A program made the position numbers and the translations under genes. 64,000 nt of DNA from Aromatoleum aromaticum EbN1. GTDB lineage: Bacteria; Pseudomonadota; Gammaproteobacteria; Burkholderiales; Rhodocyclaceae. Positions within the stretch are counted from its first letter, which is position 1. The number at the start of each line of letters is the position of its first letter. Of this stretch, positions 39,783 to 48,403 are shown one piece after another. The stretch covers positions 4,085,400-4,149,399 of the forward strand of contig NC_006513.1 of assembly GCF_000025965.1 (NCBI RefSeq). The letters run 5' to 3'. The notes under the pieces were generated by a model. That model ran no database searches and was not told the DNA's origin. It worked only from the letters and a program-made list of their open reading frames with translations.

Positions 39783-40964
39783 TTGAAATACGGGCGCACC
39801 CTGCCGGCTCGCCGCCTCGCACGCGCCGCCGCCCGGCCGACCGAAGCCGCCTTGCCGACGCCGCCGCGAGCCGCGCGCGACGCCGACGCCCGTCGCGCCG
39901 ACCGCTCGATAGTCATCGTCTCGATGGTTCTGCTGATCGTCGTCTTCGGCCTGCTGGTGTGGACCGTCGCCGACGTATTGCTGCTGGTGTTCGCCGGCGT
40001 CCTGGTCGGGGTGTTCCTGCGCGGACTCGGCGACGGCGTGAGTGCCCTGACCGGCCTGTCCGGGAGAGTGTCGTTCGGTGTCGTGCTGGTGACGCTCGCT
40101 GCGGTGCTGATCGTCGGAGGGGCTCTCCTCGGCAACGAAATGGCGAGCCAGCTCGACCAGCTCGGACCCAGCCTGCATCTCGCGTGGGAGAAGATGCTGA
40201 ACGGCGTCTACGGTTACGAGTGGGGACGGATTCTCTTCTCGGAGCGCAACCTCAGCGCGATGCTCCCCGAGGACGGCACGTGGTTGACGCGCCTCGGAGA
40301 CGCATTCTCGATGACGATCGGTGCAATCGCGGGATTGCTCATCGCAGTGTTCATCGGTGTCTACGGCGCCGCGACGCCCACAGTGTATCGCCACGGCCTG
40401 CTGCTGCTGGCCCCCGCCCACGCGCGCTCGCGCGCCCGAGAAGTGCTCGACACGGTGACGACGACGATGCGCTGGTGGCTGATCGGCACGTTTGCGCGCA
40501 TGGCGGTCGTCGGCCTGAGCGTCACCGTCGGGCTGTGGCTGCTCGATATCCAGCTCGCGCTCGCGCTCGGGCTGATCGCCTTCATACTCGATTTCGTCCC
40601 GTACATCGGCCCGGTCCTTGCGGCGCTTCCCGCGCTGCTCGTCGCGATTGCTACCGGTCCGGCGGACGCGTTCTACGTGTTGCTGCTCTATCTGGCAGTG
40701 CAGATGGCCGAAAACTATGTCGTCACACCGCTGATCGACCAGTACAGCGTGCATTTGCCGCCCGCGCTGACGATCAGCGCCCAAGTGCTCCTCGGCGCGT
40801 TGCTCGGCGCGCTGGGAGTCGTGTTCGCGACGCCGCTGACGGCAATCGCGCTGGTGCTGGTGCGTATGCTGTACGTCGAGGAGGATGCGGAATCGCCCAC
40901 GGGGACGCAGGAGGTGACGCCCTCGCCGCTGTCGCCGCAAGAAACAGGCCCTCCTGCGCAGTGA
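39783..40964 (+). CDS. AI-2E/PerM-family transporter
   Basis: A 393-residue membrane protein of the AI-2E family (PF01594) with about eight hydrophobic helices, a paired cluster near the N-terminus (SIVIVSMVLLIVVFGLLVW) and the conserved C-terminal IAFILDFVPYIGPVLAALPALL and LGALGVVFATPLTAIALVL. Members export AI-2 or other solutes or act in Na/H exchange; the substrate here is unknown. The start is TTG at 39783 behind GAGGAGG, a strong site; the basic N-terminal ~40 residues are cytoplasmic. Confidence 0.88.
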   Translation: MKYGRTLPARRLARAAARPTEAALPTPPRAARDADARRADRSIVIVSMVLLIVVFGLLVWTVADVLLLVFAGVLVGVFLRGLGDGVSALTGLSGRVSFGVVLVTLAAVLIVGGALLGNEMASQLDQLGPSLHLAWEKMLNGVYGYEWGRILFSERNLSAMLPEDGTWLTRLGDAFSMTIGAIAGLLIAVFIGVYGAATPTVYRHGLLLLAPAHARSRAREVLDTVTTTMRWWLIGTFARMAVVGLSVTVGLWLLDIQLALALGLIAFILDFVPYIGPVLAALPALLVAIATGPADAFYVLLLYLAVQMAENYVVTPLIDQYSVHLPPALTISAQVLLGALLGALGVVFATPLTAIALVLVRMLYVEEDAESPTGTQEVTPSPLSPQETGPPAQ

Positions 40965-41010
40965 CCGTTCTTTCCAGCTGCGGATCATGGGAGCTTCCCT
41001 TCGCGCCCGG

Positions 41011-42378
41011 CTACAGGAGATATTCCCAGCGTCGTGCGAGCCATTCGAGCAGCCGGGCGCGCACGCCGCGATCCTTCCACTGCTCGGGCGTCACTTCGTG
41101 GGAAGCCGATTGGTCGAGGCGGAAGAGTTCTTCCATTTCTTGTGCGAATGCGCCGTCGAGCACCAGCACGTCGGCTTCGAAGTTATGCACGAAGCTGCGC
41201 CAGTCGAGGTTCGTCGATCCGACGCTCGACCACACCCCGTCGATGACTGCGGTCTTTGCATGCAGCAGCGCGTCGCGCCGTTCGTAGATGTGCACCCCGG
41301 CGCTCAGCAAGTCCTGGTAATGCGAACGACCGGCGTGGAACGGCGCCCAGAAATCGCTGAAACCGGGCAGCACGAGCCGCACGTCGACGCCCCGTTGCGC
41401 CGCGTCGCGCAGCGACTGCAGGGTGCGTTCGTCCGGCACGAAATATCCGTAGGTCAGCCACACCCGCTTGCGCGCATGGTCGAGCGCGGACATCAGCGCG
41501 ACATACAGCTCACTGCGTTCCGACACTGGATCGGCGGCGACCAGGCGCATTGCCATGCTCCCGGCACGCTCGGTGCGGGTCGCCTGCCGCACTACCGGAG
41601 ACGGGCAGCGCTGCTCGCGCCATGCGTCGTTGAACAGCTCTTCGAACTGGCTCACGACCGGTCCCCGCACCATCACGTGGGTGTCGCGCCACCCCTCGTC
41701 GCGAGTCGGCACGCGGCGCTTGCTGCCGAACGAACCGGCGCGATACACGCCGCTGATGTTGATGCCGCCGGTAAAGGCGATTTGACCATCGATGACGAGC
41801 AGCTTGCGATGGTCGCGGTTGTTGAGGCTCAGCCGCGGATCACCTGCGAGTTTCAGCGGATTGACGGGATTGAATTCGCATACCGCGATGCCGGCGGCGA
41901 CGAGGTCCTCGAAATATCGGGGAGGCGTGTCGAGCGAGCCGACACTGTCGTACAGGACGCGAATCTCCACGCCCTGCCGGCGCTTCGCTGCAAGGAGACG
42001 GGCGAGGCGGTCGCCCTGCTCCCCCGACTCGAGGATGTAGGTTTCCAGATGGATGCGGCGCCGCGCTTTCTCGATCGCCGCGAACATCGCCCGATACGTC
42101 GCCGGGCCGTCGACAAGCAGGTGCGCGTCGTTGCCGAGAACCAGCGGCGTCGCGAGCGCGTCCTCGACATGGGCGAGATGATGTACGAGCAGTTCCTTCC
42201 CGACACGGTCGGCATCGAGCTGCTGCACGACTTTCGGTGACGGATCGGTGCGCAGTGCCCCGTCCGCGTGCTCGACGCGAACTTCGACCGAGGCCGGCGA
42301 GGGACGCACCGGGAGACCCACCGTATCGACGGCCGGGCTCGTGGCGCAGGCCGCAAGCGCGAACGGAACGAGCAGCAC
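41011..42378 (-). CDS. Cardiolipin synthase/PLD-family lipoprotein
   Basis: A 455-residue phospholipase D-type enzyme with two HKD motifs, HRKLLVIDG (near 188) and HAKTAVIDG (near 373), like bacterial ClsB/ClsC-type cardiolipin synthases that condense phosphatidylglycerol. The N-terminus reads LLVPFALAACATSP, a lipobox, so it may be a lipoprotein. The start is uncertain: the only in-frame start after the BON gene is the GTG at 42376-42378, which lacks a ribosome site, while an ATG 21 bases upstream is in another frame but would supply the missing basic n-region (MLRRRV). A single-base error or frameshift here is possible. Confidence 0.82.
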   Translation of the reverse strand: MLLVPFALAACATSPAVDTVGLPVRPSPASVEVRVEHADGALRTDPSPKVVQQLDADRVGKELLVHHLAHVEDALATPLVLGNDAHLLVDGPATYRAMFAAIEKARRRIHLETYILESGEQGDRLARLLAAKRRQGVEIRVLYDSVGSLDTPPRYFEDLVAAGIAVCEFNPVNPLKLAGDPRLSLNNRDHRKLLVIDGQIAFTGGINISGVYRAGSFGSKRRVPTRDEGWRDTHVMVRGPVVSQFEELFNDAWREQRCPSPVVRQATRTERAGSMAMRLVAADPVSERSELYVALMSALDHARKRVWLTYGYFVPDERTLQSLRDAAQRGVDVRLVLPGFSDFWAPFHAGRSHYQDLLSAGVHIYERRDALLHAKTAVIDGVWSSVGSTNLDWRSFVHNFEADVLVLDGAFAQEMEELFRLDQSASHEVTPEQWKDRGVRARLLEWLARRWEYLL

Positions 42379-42439
42379 GCACCACGCGCCGTCGAAGCAT
42401 TCGCGCCCGCCGTCAAAGGAAGCGTTTCCAAAGCAGCTG

Positions 42440-42763
42440 TCAGTACGCCGGCTTGACCCTGATGTCATTCTTGACGGACTTGACGCCAGGGATTTTGCGC
42501 GCGATCTCGACGGCACGTTCCGCGTCTCCGGACTTTGCGACGAAGCCGCTCAGCTGCACCACGCCCCGCGAAGTCTCGACGTTCACCTCGCGCGCCTTGA
42601 CTTGCGGGTCGTCGATCAGCGCGGCTTTCACGCGCGTCGTGATCGTCGCATCGTCGATGTATTCGCCAGTCGATTCGCGCGACCGGCTCCCCGCGCACGC
42701 ACTGACGACGGGCAGGGCAAGCGCCGCGAGAGCGGCAGTCAGCATTGTTCTTCTGCTTGTCAT
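42440..42763 (-). CDS. BON-domain lipoprotein (copy 1)
   Basis: A 107-residue protein with an Arg-rich signal peptide ending in VSAC (Cys23), so probably a lipoprotein, and one BON domain (about 38-105: DDATITTRVKAALIDDPQVKAREVNVETSRGVVQLSGFV). BON domains bind phospholipid surfaces and occur in osmotic-shock proteins such as OsmY and DolP. The ATG at 42761-42763 follows GGAGGAC. It is the third gene of a DUF1328-BON-BON-cardiolipin synthase run. Confidence 0.9.
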   Translation of the reverse strand: MTSRRTMLTAALAALALPVVSACAGSRSRESTGEYIDDATITTRVKAALIDDPQVKAREVNVETSRGVVQLSGFVAKSGDAERAVEIARKIPGVKSVKNDIRVKPAY

Positions 42764-42940
42764 TTTCTGTGGTCCTCCGTTCTGGGAAATCACCGGCATC
42801 GCCTGGAACTGCGACGCCTTCACGCTTACCCGGCGCCGAACAGCGCCGCGTTTGCCTCGCCGCAATGTACGGCGGCAAGGACAAACTGGTGGCGGCTGCC
42901 GTCCTTGCGTACTTGCGCAGGACAGGAGCCGATATCCGGC

Positions 42941-43318
42941 TCAAGACGGCGGCGGCGCCGCCAGCGCATTGATCACTTCCTGCACGCCTTCGACCTTGCG
43001 CGCAACGGCGTCGGCACGCGGGACCTGGGTGGCCGGAATGCTGCCGGTCAGCGTCACGACTCCTTTTTCCGAGCTGACACTGATTGCGCCGGCGTCCAGG
43101 CCTTCCTCGGCCAGCAGCGCCGTTTTCACCTTCGTCGTGAGGACGGCGTCATCGACTGCCTGGCCCGCGCGGTTGGCGTTGGTGTCCACTCTTTCCGTGG
43201 TGTCCGCGGTCGTGCCGGGCGCGGCTCCGGTGGTCGTGCCCGGCTCGGCCGGACGGTCGTTGCACCCTGCGAGGGCAAGGCCCAGGCAGGCAACGAGAAT
43301 CGAGAATCGACGCTTCAT
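42941..43318 (-). CDS. BON-domain lipoprotein (copy 2)
   Basis: A 125-residue lipoprotein (lipobox LAGC, Cys19) with a Thr/Gly/Pro-rich linker (about 25-48) and one BON domain (about 50-120) with VDDAVLTTKVKTALLAEEGLDAGAISVSSEKGVVTLTG. It resembles copy 1 in layout but not closely in sequence. The ATG at 43316-43318 follows AGGAGG at 7 bases. It sits between DUF1328 copy 2 and BON copy 1. Confidence 0.9.
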   Translation of the reverse strand: MKRRFSILVACLGLALAGCNDRPAEPGTTTGAAPGTTADTTERVDTNANRAGQAVDDAVLTTKVKTALLAEEGLDAGAISVSSEKGVVTLTGSIPATQVPRADAVARKVEGVQEVINALAAPPPS

Positions 43319-43383
43319 GAGCAGACCTCCTTTCGATGTCCGCACTCTGCGCACCTCACCACGGTGAGCGCAGGCGCGACGTT

Positions 43384-43545
43384 CTATTTCTGCATGATCC
43401 CGAGGATCAGGGAGATCACTGCGATCACAAGGAAGATGTAGAAAAGGATCTTGGCGATGCCGACCGCACCGCTCGCGATTCCGCCAAAGCCGAACAGGGC
43501 GGCGACGATTGCGATCACGAGGAATATCGCTGCGTAATACAACAT
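43384..43545 (-). CDS. DUF1328 small membrane protein (copy 2)
   Basis: A 53-residue two-helix membrane protein, [17 protein letters not shown] then [24 protein letters not shown], the DUF1328 signature. It is about half identical to copy 1 at 38813. The ATG at 43543-43545 follows GGAGG. It has a sigma-54 element 53-68 bp upstream. Confidence 0.88.
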   Translation of the reverse strand: MLYYAAIFLVIAIVAALFGFGGIASGAVGIAKILFYIFLVIAVISLILGIMQK

Positions 43546-43597
43546 GGGACACCTCCGTTTCCAGACAGGGGGAATTTCCCGCTGACACCGTGGGAGA

Positions 43598-43613
43598 GGC
43601 AAACCCTATGCCC
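43598..43613 (-). promoter_or_regulatory. sigma-54 promoter, DUF1328-BON-BON-cls operon
   Basis: The minus strand reads GGGCATAGGGTTTGCC, two mismatches from TGGCAC-N5-TTGC. The predicted start near 43587 leaves 42 bases to the ATG. Enhancer-like site f lies 64 bp upstream. Confidence 0.72.
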
Positions 43614-43676
43614 GGGCATGCGGCAACATCACCGTCCGAATGCCATCCGGGAGAAGCGCATGATCGCCACCGATGT

Positions 43677-43689
43677 TGTAACGCTTACA
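43677..43689. promoter_or_regulatory. Perfect enhancer-like palindrome (site f)
   Basis: TGTAACGCTTACA is a near-perfect 13-mer copy of TGTAA-N3-TTACA. It lies between the divergent -24/-12 elements at 43598-43613 (64 bp) and 43742-43757 (53 bp), so it can serve both. No second copy is visible 19-21 bp away. Confidence 0.6.
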
Positions 43690-43741
43690 TGCGCGGACGC
43701 GCCTCGCCGGCCAGACGTGGCTGCATCGATTGCGGTGCGCC

Positions 43742-43757
43742 GGGCACGGAAGCTGCA
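43742..43757 (+). promoter_or_regulatory. sigma-54 promoter, DUF3309 gene
   Basis: GGGCACGGAAGCTGCA differs from TGGCACG-N4-TTGCA at two bases. The predicted start near 43768 leaves 39 bases to the ATG. Confidence 0.7.
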
Positions 43758-43806
43758 CGTCCTGATTACCGCGGCATCGGCCGCCTGCCTTCAAAGGACG
43801 ACGATC

Positions 43807-43965
43807 ATGGCCTTATCGACGATACTTCTCATCCTGCTGGTGCTGCTGCTGGTGGGGGCACTCCCTACCTGGGGCTACAGCAGTTCCTGGGGCTACGGTC
43901 CGAGCGGACTGCTGGGGTTCCTCCTGGTTGTACTCCTGGTGCTCGTGCTGCTCGGGGTGTTATAG
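43807..43965 (+). CDS. DUF3309 small membrane protein
   Basis: A 52-residue protein of the DUF3309 family: TILLILLVLLLVGALPTW, a short WGYGPSG turn and a second hydrophobic helix. Function is unknown; such genes commonly occur beside DUF1328 and BON genes. The ATG at 43807 follows AAAGGA. A strong terminator follows the stop. Confidence 0.85.
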   Translation: MALSTILLILLVLLLVGALPTWGYSSSWGYGPSGLLGFLLVVLLVLVLLGVL

Positions 43966-43991
43966 AGCCACAGTCGTGTCGGGCGCACCAA

Positions 43992-44023
43992 CAAAAACCG
44001 GACCCTGCAGGATCCGGTTTTTG
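43992..44023. terminator. Bidirectional rho-independent terminator
   Basis: AAAAACCGGA pairs with TCCGGTTTTT around an inner CCTGCAGG, giving a long stem flanked by A5 and T5. It lies between the converging DUF3309 and CBS genes and can stop both transcripts. Confidence 0.9.
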
Positions 44024-44073
44024 TCGGGTGGGGCACGATTTCATTCGTGCCCGCCTCATCCGTAGCGGAGCGT

Positions 44074-44499
44074 TCAGTGAGTCGAACCGCCCGGTTCCGA
44101 AATGCCGCACACCGCTTCGCCGGCCGGCTCCGCGCCTTCCGTGTTCGCGATGTCGGCGAGCGCCACGATCCCCACCAGCCGCTTGTTGCGATCGAGCACG
44201 ACGAGCCGATGGATCTGCTCGTCACCCATGTTGCGGGCGACGTGGGCGATATCCTCGTCTTCGAAGCAGTATTTGACTTCCTTGGTCATGACGTCGCGGA
44301 CACGAGTATCGGAATTCTTCCCGGCCGCAACCGCCCGGATCGCGATGTCGCGGTCGGTCACCATGCCGATGAGTTTTTCGCCGTCGTTGACCGGCAGCGA
44401 TCCCACGTTCCATTCCGCCATCATGCGTGCTGCGTCCTCGATGGTCTGCTCGGGATCGAGCATTCGCACGTCCATCGTCATTGCCTCGCTGACTTGCAT
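44074..44499 (-). CDS. Tandem CBS-domain protein
   Basis: A 141-residue protein of two CBS domains: VSEAMTMDVRMLDPEQTIEDAARMMAEWNVGSLPV...MVTDRDIAIR and VRDVMTKEVKYCFEDEDIAHVARNM...RLVGIVALADIA. CBS pairs bind adenosyl ligands and act as energy or stress sensors. The ATG at 44497-44499 follows GGAGG. The protein stands alone, without an enzyme domain. Confidence 0.92.
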   Translation of the reverse strand: MQVSEAMTMDVRMLDPEQTIEDAARMMAEWNVGSLPVNDGEKLIGMVTDRDIAIRAVAAGKNSDTRVRDVMTKEVKYCFEDEDIAHVARNMGDEQIHRLVVLDRNKRLVGIVALADIANTEGAEPAGEAVCGISEPGGSTH

Positions 44500-44549
44500 G
44501 ATGCACCTCCTCAATCAGGAAGCAGGCACCGCCTGCGTCCCTGCAGCGA

Positions 44550-44565
44550 TGCAAAAGCGGTGCCC
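44550..44565 (-). promoter_or_regulatory. sigma-54 promoter, CBS gene
   Basis: The minus strand reads GGGCACCGCTTTTGCA, one mismatch from TGGCAC-N5-TTGCA. The predicted start near 44538 leaves about 39 bases to the ATG. Confidence 0.8.
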
Positions 44566-44602
44566 GGAAACTCGCCTGCAGACCGGGGAGCCCGGTGCGA
44601 GC

Positions 44603-44618
44603 AGGCATTGCGTTTGCT
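44603..44618 (+). promoter_or_regulatory. sigma-54 promoter, small protein and amidoligase operon
   Basis: AGGCATTGCGTTTGCT has a perfect TTGCT and two mismatches in the -24 half. The predicted start near 44629 is 28 bases before the ATG at 44657. It is back to back with the CBS promoter; no TGTAA/TTACA site lies between them. Confidence 0.7.
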
Positions 44619-44656
44619 CCTGCCGACGATACCCTTCCCTCCCTGTGGAACTCATC

Positions 44657-44875
44657 ATGAAACCAGCCCTGATCGCGATCGGCACGCTTGCCCTGGGCGC
44701 GAGCGCCCTGTATTTCCTCGATCCCGCACGCACGCGCGGTGCGCGCGCGCGACGCCTGCCGATCCCCTGCCAGGGGCCGGGCGCGACGACGATGCGCCGC
44801 TCGTCGCCCCCTGCCGAGCCGGGCGAAGTCGAAGAGATCACCGGCACGACGGTGCCTCCGCAATCGAGCTATTGA
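44657..44875 (+). CDS. Small membrane-anchored hypothetical protein
   Basis: A 72-residue protein with a hydrophobic N-terminal helix (LIAIGTLALGASALYFLDP) followed by a basic stretch (RTRGARARR) and a polar Pro/Glu/Thr tail. The pattern hydrophobic helix - YFLDP - basic residues is common in small BON- or YtxH-associated proteins. It precedes the C39-like peptidase gene by 20 bp and may be a substrate or partner of the ligases that follow; this is only an inference from position. Confidence 0.7.
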   Translation: MKPALIAIGTLALGASALYFLDPARTRGARARRLPIPCQGPGATTMRRSSPPAEPGEVEEITGTTVPPQSSY

Positions 44876-44895
44876 CATCCCGAGGATCCCACGCC

Positions 44896-45633
44896 GTGCT
44901 GCCCGCGTCGCTGCGACTGAACGTCGACCTCCTGCCCCAGCCGACCGAAACCACTTGCGGGCCGACCTGCCTGCACGCGGTGTATCGGTACTGGGGCGAG
45001 GACATCTCGCTCGACGCGGTGATCAGGCGCACGCGCGCGCTGATCCATGGCGGCACTTACGCAGTGTTCCTCGCGTGCGACGCGCTCGCGAACGGGTTCG
45101 AAGCAACGATCTACACATACAACCTCACCGTGTTCGATCCGACCTGGTTCCGCAACAGGATGGACATCGCCGAGCGGCTGCAGGCGCAGCGCGAAGTCAA
45201 GGACAACCCGCGCCTGCTGCACGCCACCGAGGGTTACCTCGATTTCCTGCGCCTCGGCGGGCGGTTGCGGTTCACCGACCTGTCGCCGCCGATGTTGCGC
45301 GGGCTGCTGCGCCGGCGGTATCCGATCATCACCGGGCTCAGTTCGACGTTCCTGTACCGCACTGCGCGGGAATTCGGCCCGAACGACATTCCGGACGACG
45401 TGCGCGGCACGCCCTCGGGGCACTTCGTCATCATCGCGGGATACGATCGGCCGGCACGCCGCCTGCTCGTCGCCGACCCGTACGGCCCCCATCCCTACGG
45501 CGGCATGCGCGAATACTGGATCAGGATGGATCGCGTCATTGCTTCGACACTCCTGGGCATCGTCACCCACGACGCGAACCTGCTGGTGATCTCGCCGCGC
45601 AAGCCCAAGCCTGCCGACCCGGAGCTGTCGTGA
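44896..45633 (+). CDS. C39-like (papain-fold) cysteine peptidase
   Basis: A 245-residue protein with the peptidase C39-like triad: Cys21 in TETTCGPTCL, His176 in SGHFVIIAGYD and Asp194 in VADPYG. The ATP transporter and signal peptide seen in bacteriocin-processing C39 proteins are absent. It would cleave a peptide or amide, or, like some relatives, act as a peptidyl transferase. The start is GTG at 44896 after GAGGAT. The stop overlaps the start of the ATP-grasp gene (GTGA). Such peptidases accompany RimK/GCS2 amidoligases in several proteobacteria. Confidence 0.82.
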   Translation: MLPASLRLNVDLLPQPTETTCGPTCLHAVYRYWGEDISLDAVIRRTRALIHGGTYAVFLACDALANGFEATIYTYNLTVFDPTWFRNRMDIAERLQAQREVKDNPRLLHATEGYLDFLRLGGRLRFTDLSPPMLRGLLRRRYPIITGLSSTFLYRTAREFGPNDIPDDVRGTPSGHFVIIAGYDRPARRLLVADPYGPHPYGGMREYWIRMDRVIASTLLGIVTHDANLLVISPRKPKPADPELS

Positions 45634-47099
45634 ATTCGCTCATCGTCGTCGAAGACCCCGGCGACTGGCCGCTGGGCGAGAGCGGCCCGCCAGTCGTTCC
45701 CGCCCGCAGTTACCTGACCGACCCGGCCTACGGCGAAGACCGCTCGGCCCGCGTGTTCAACCTGTGCCAGTCGTTCCACTACCAGAAGCTCGGCTACTAC
45801 GTTTCGCTGCTCGCCGAGGCGCGCGGGCATCGGCCGTGGCCGCCCGCCGGCACGATCGAGGACCTGCAGTCGCAGAACCTCGTCCAGGTGCTGACGAGCG
45901 AGCTCGCACAGCTTGTCGAGCAGACCCTCGCGCCGCTGAAGTCTGCGCAGTTCGAGCTGAGCGTGTATTTCGGCCTGAATGTCGCGCAGCGCTACAACGT
46001 GCTCGCCGGCCAGCTCTTCAAGCTGCTGCAGGTGCCGCTGCTGCGAGCCCGCTTCGAGCGCGTCAAGGGCCACTGGCAGACGCGCGCGATCGACCTCATC
46101 GGCATCAACGACATCCCGCCGGAGCATCGGCAGTTCGCATTCGACGCCGCCGCACGGCATTTCGCGCGGCGCAGCACCGGCCCGCAGAGCGCCGCGCGAC
46201 GCTTTCGCATCGCGATCCTGCACAATCCCGAAGAAGCCCACCAGCCGTCCAACGCCGCAGCGCTGCGCAAGTTCGCCGCGGCCGCGACCGCGCTCGGCAT
46301 GCAGCCCGAGTTCATCCTGCCCGGCGATTTCGGCCGCCTGCCGGAGTTCGACGCGCTGTTCATCCGCGACACGACTTTCGTCCACCATTACACCTACCGG
46401 TTTGCACGGCGGGCGAAAGCCGAAGGCCTGATCGTCATCGACGATCCGGACTCGATCCTCAAGTGCAACAACAAGGTGTACCTCGCAGAACTGCTCGCCC
46501 ACCACAACCTGCCGGCGCCGCGTACGCTGCTGATCCACCGCGACAACATCGACCAGATCGTGCCGTTGCTCGCGCTGCCGTGCGTGCTCAAGCAGCCGGA
46601 CAGTTCGTTCTCGGTGGGCGTCGACAAGGTCAGCGATGAAAACGAGCTGCGCGCGAAAGTCGCCGAACTGCTCGAGATGTCGGACCTGATCGTCGCCCAG
46701 GAGTGGCTGCCGACCGAATTCGACTGGCGCGTCGGCATTCTTGACGGGCGTGTGATCTTCGTCTGTAAATATTACATGGCACGTGGCCACTGGCAGATCA
46801 TCGACCACAGCAGCGAAACCGGGCGCAACGAAGGTCCGACCGAAGCGCTCGCTATCGGCGAAGCGCCCGAGGACGTCGTGACGATCGCGCTGCAGGCGGC
46901 GAACCTGATCGGCGACGGCTTCTACGGCGTCGACATCAAGCAGAGCGGCAATCGCTGCTGCATCATCGAGGTCAACGACAACCCGAACGTCGACGCCGGC
47001 AACGAGGACGGGGTGCTGAAGGACGCGCTCTATCGCGAAGTGATGGGCGTGTTCCTGCGCCGCCTGGAACAGGACCGCAGTGGAGGAAATCCGACATGA
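45630..47099 (+). CDS. RimK-like ATP-grasp ligase with RLAN domain
   Basis: A 489-residue protein. The N-terminal 270 residues form an RLAN (RimK-like ATP-grasp N-terminal) domain (RSARVFNLCQSFHYQKLGYYVSLLAEARGH). The C-terminal ATP-grasp (about 285-485) has CNNKVYLAELLAHHNLPAPRT, VLKQPDSSFSVGV and the metal-binding YGVDIKQSGNRCCIIEVNDNPNVDAG. RimK relatives add glutamate to peptides or proteins. The substrate here is unknown. It is translationally coupled to the genes on both sides (GTGA and ATGA overlaps). Confidence 0.92.
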   Translation: MNSLIVVEDPGDWPLGESGPPVVPARSYLTDPAYGEDRSARVFNLCQSFHYQKLGYYVSLLAEARGHRPWPPAGTIEDLQSQNLVQVLTSELAQLVEQTLAPLKSAQFELSVYFGLNVAQRYNVLAGQLFKLLQVPLLRARFERVKGHWQTRAIDLIGINDIPPEHRQFAFDAAARHFARRSTGPQSAARRFRIAILHNPEEAHQPSNAAALRKFAAAATALGMQPEFILPGDFGRLPEFDALFIRDTTFVHHYTYRFARRAKAEGLIVIDDPDSILKCNNKVYLAELLAHHNLPAPRTLLIHRDNIDQIVPLLALPCVLKQPDSSFSVGVDKVSDENELRAKVAELLEMSDLIVAQEWLPTEFDWRVGILDGRVIFVCKYYMARGHWQIIDHSSETGRNEGPTEALAIGEAPEDVVTIALQAANLIGDGFYGVDIKQSGNRCCIIEVNDNPNVDAGNEDGVLKDALYREVMGVFLRRLEQDRSGGNPT

Positions 47100-48403
47100 G
47101 TCCGGAACACCCGACCCACGTCCGCACAAGCCCGCACGGTGCCGGGCAGACCTGCGCAAGCCGCGCCCCGGTGCTGGGCGTGTTCGACGGCTACGGCGTC
47201 GAGATCGAATACATGATCGTCGACCGCGGCGGACTCGACGTCCGCCCGGTCGCGGACGAATTGCTGTGCCTCGGTGCCGGACATCCGGCGGCCGATGTCG
47301 TGCGGGGCGACATGGGATGGTCGAACGAGCTCGCGCTGCATGTGCTGGAAGTCAAGAATCGCGTCCCGTCCGCTGCGCTCGACGCGCTGCCCGAAGCTTT
47401 CCATGCCGAGATCACCGCGATCAACACGCTGCTCGGGCGGCACGGCGCGCAGCTCCTGCCCGGCGGCATGCATCCGTGGATGGACCCGCATACCGAGACA
47501 CGGCTGTGGACGCACGAGAACTGCGCGCTCTACAGCACCTACGACCGCATTTTCGACTGCCGGCGCCACGGCTGGGGAAACCTGCAGAGCGTGCACCTGA
47601 ACCTGCCGTTCGGCGACGATGAGCAGTTCGCCCGCCTGCACGCCGCGATCCGCCTGGTGCTGCCGATCCTGCCGGCGCTCGCAGCGAGCTCGCCGATCGC
47701 TGACGGGCGCGTGACGGGATTCATGGATTACCGCCTCGAAGTGTATCGCGACCACCAGCGCCAGCTGCCCTCGTCGATCGGCGAGTGCATTCCGCGCCCG
47801 AGCGCTTCCCCGGCCGAATACCGCGCGCAGATCCTCGCGCCGATGTACCGCGAAGCGGCCGAATACGGCGATGGCGGCGTGCTGCAGCACGAATGGCTGA
47901 ACGTACGCGCCGCGATCCCGCGCTTCGAGCGCAACGCGATCGAGATCCGCGTCCTCGACGTGCAGGAATGCCCGCAGGCAGACTTGGCGATCGCCGCCGT
48001 GACCGCGGCGCTGGTGCAGCGTCTCTATGATTCGTACCACTCCGCGCCCGATGCCGACGCGACGATCCGCACCGCTGCCCTCGCGAGGACGTTTCGCGCG
48101 TGCCTGCGCGACGCCGAGCAGACACAGATCGACGACGCGAGCTATCTCGCGCAACTCGGGCTCGACTGCGGCCCATGCCGGGCGCACGAGTTGTGGGCGC
48201 GCGTCATCGACCTGCTGGTCGCCGAGGACCGCCTCGCGCCGCGCTGGCACGCACCGCTGCAGCTGATCCTCGAGCGCGGCCCGCTCGCGCGCCGCATCGT
48301 CGCCTCGCTCGGCGAGGACGCCGGCCGGTTGCAGATGCGCGACGTTTATCGGGAGCTGGGCGAATGCCTGCGCGACAACCGCCAGTTCGAGGGGACCACG
48401 TAG
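47096..48403 (+). CDS. GCS2-family carboxylate-amine ligase
   Basis: A 435-residue ligase of the glutamate-cysteine ligase GCS2 family (YbdK-type), which joins a carboxyl to an amine using ATP. Visible parts are GVEIEYMIVD, ELALHVLEVKNRVPS, GGMHPWMDP, QSVHLNLPF and AIEIRVLDVQECPQ. Within the operon it would add an amino acid to the product of the ATP-grasp enzyme. The sequence is not that of a housekeeping GshA. Confidence 0.88.
   Translation: MSPEHPTHVRTSPHGAGQTCASRAPVLGVFDGYGVEIEYMIVDRGGLDVRPVADELLCLGAGHPAADVVRGDMGWSNELALHVLEVKNRVPSAALDALPEAFHAEITAINTLLGRHGAQLLPGGMHPWMDPHTETRLWTHENCALYSTYDRIFDCRRHGWGNLQSVHLNLPFGDDEQFARLHAAIRLVLPILPALAASSPIADGRVTGFMDYRLEVYRDHQRQLPSSIGECIPRPSASPAEYRAQILAPMYREAAEYGDGGVLQHEWLNVRAAIPRFERNAIEIRVLDVQECPQADLAIAAVTAALVQRLYDSYHSAPDADATIRTAALARTFRACLRDAEQTQIDDASYLAQLGLDCGPCRAHELWARVIDLLVAEDRLAPRWHAPLQLILERGPLARRIVASLGEDAGRLQMRDVYRELGECLRDNRQFEGTT

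Noticed and set aside
43992-44023. The A/T-flanked stem as a regulatory RNA
   Set aside because: Its symmetric A5/T5 flanks and position between converging genes fit a bidirectional terminator.
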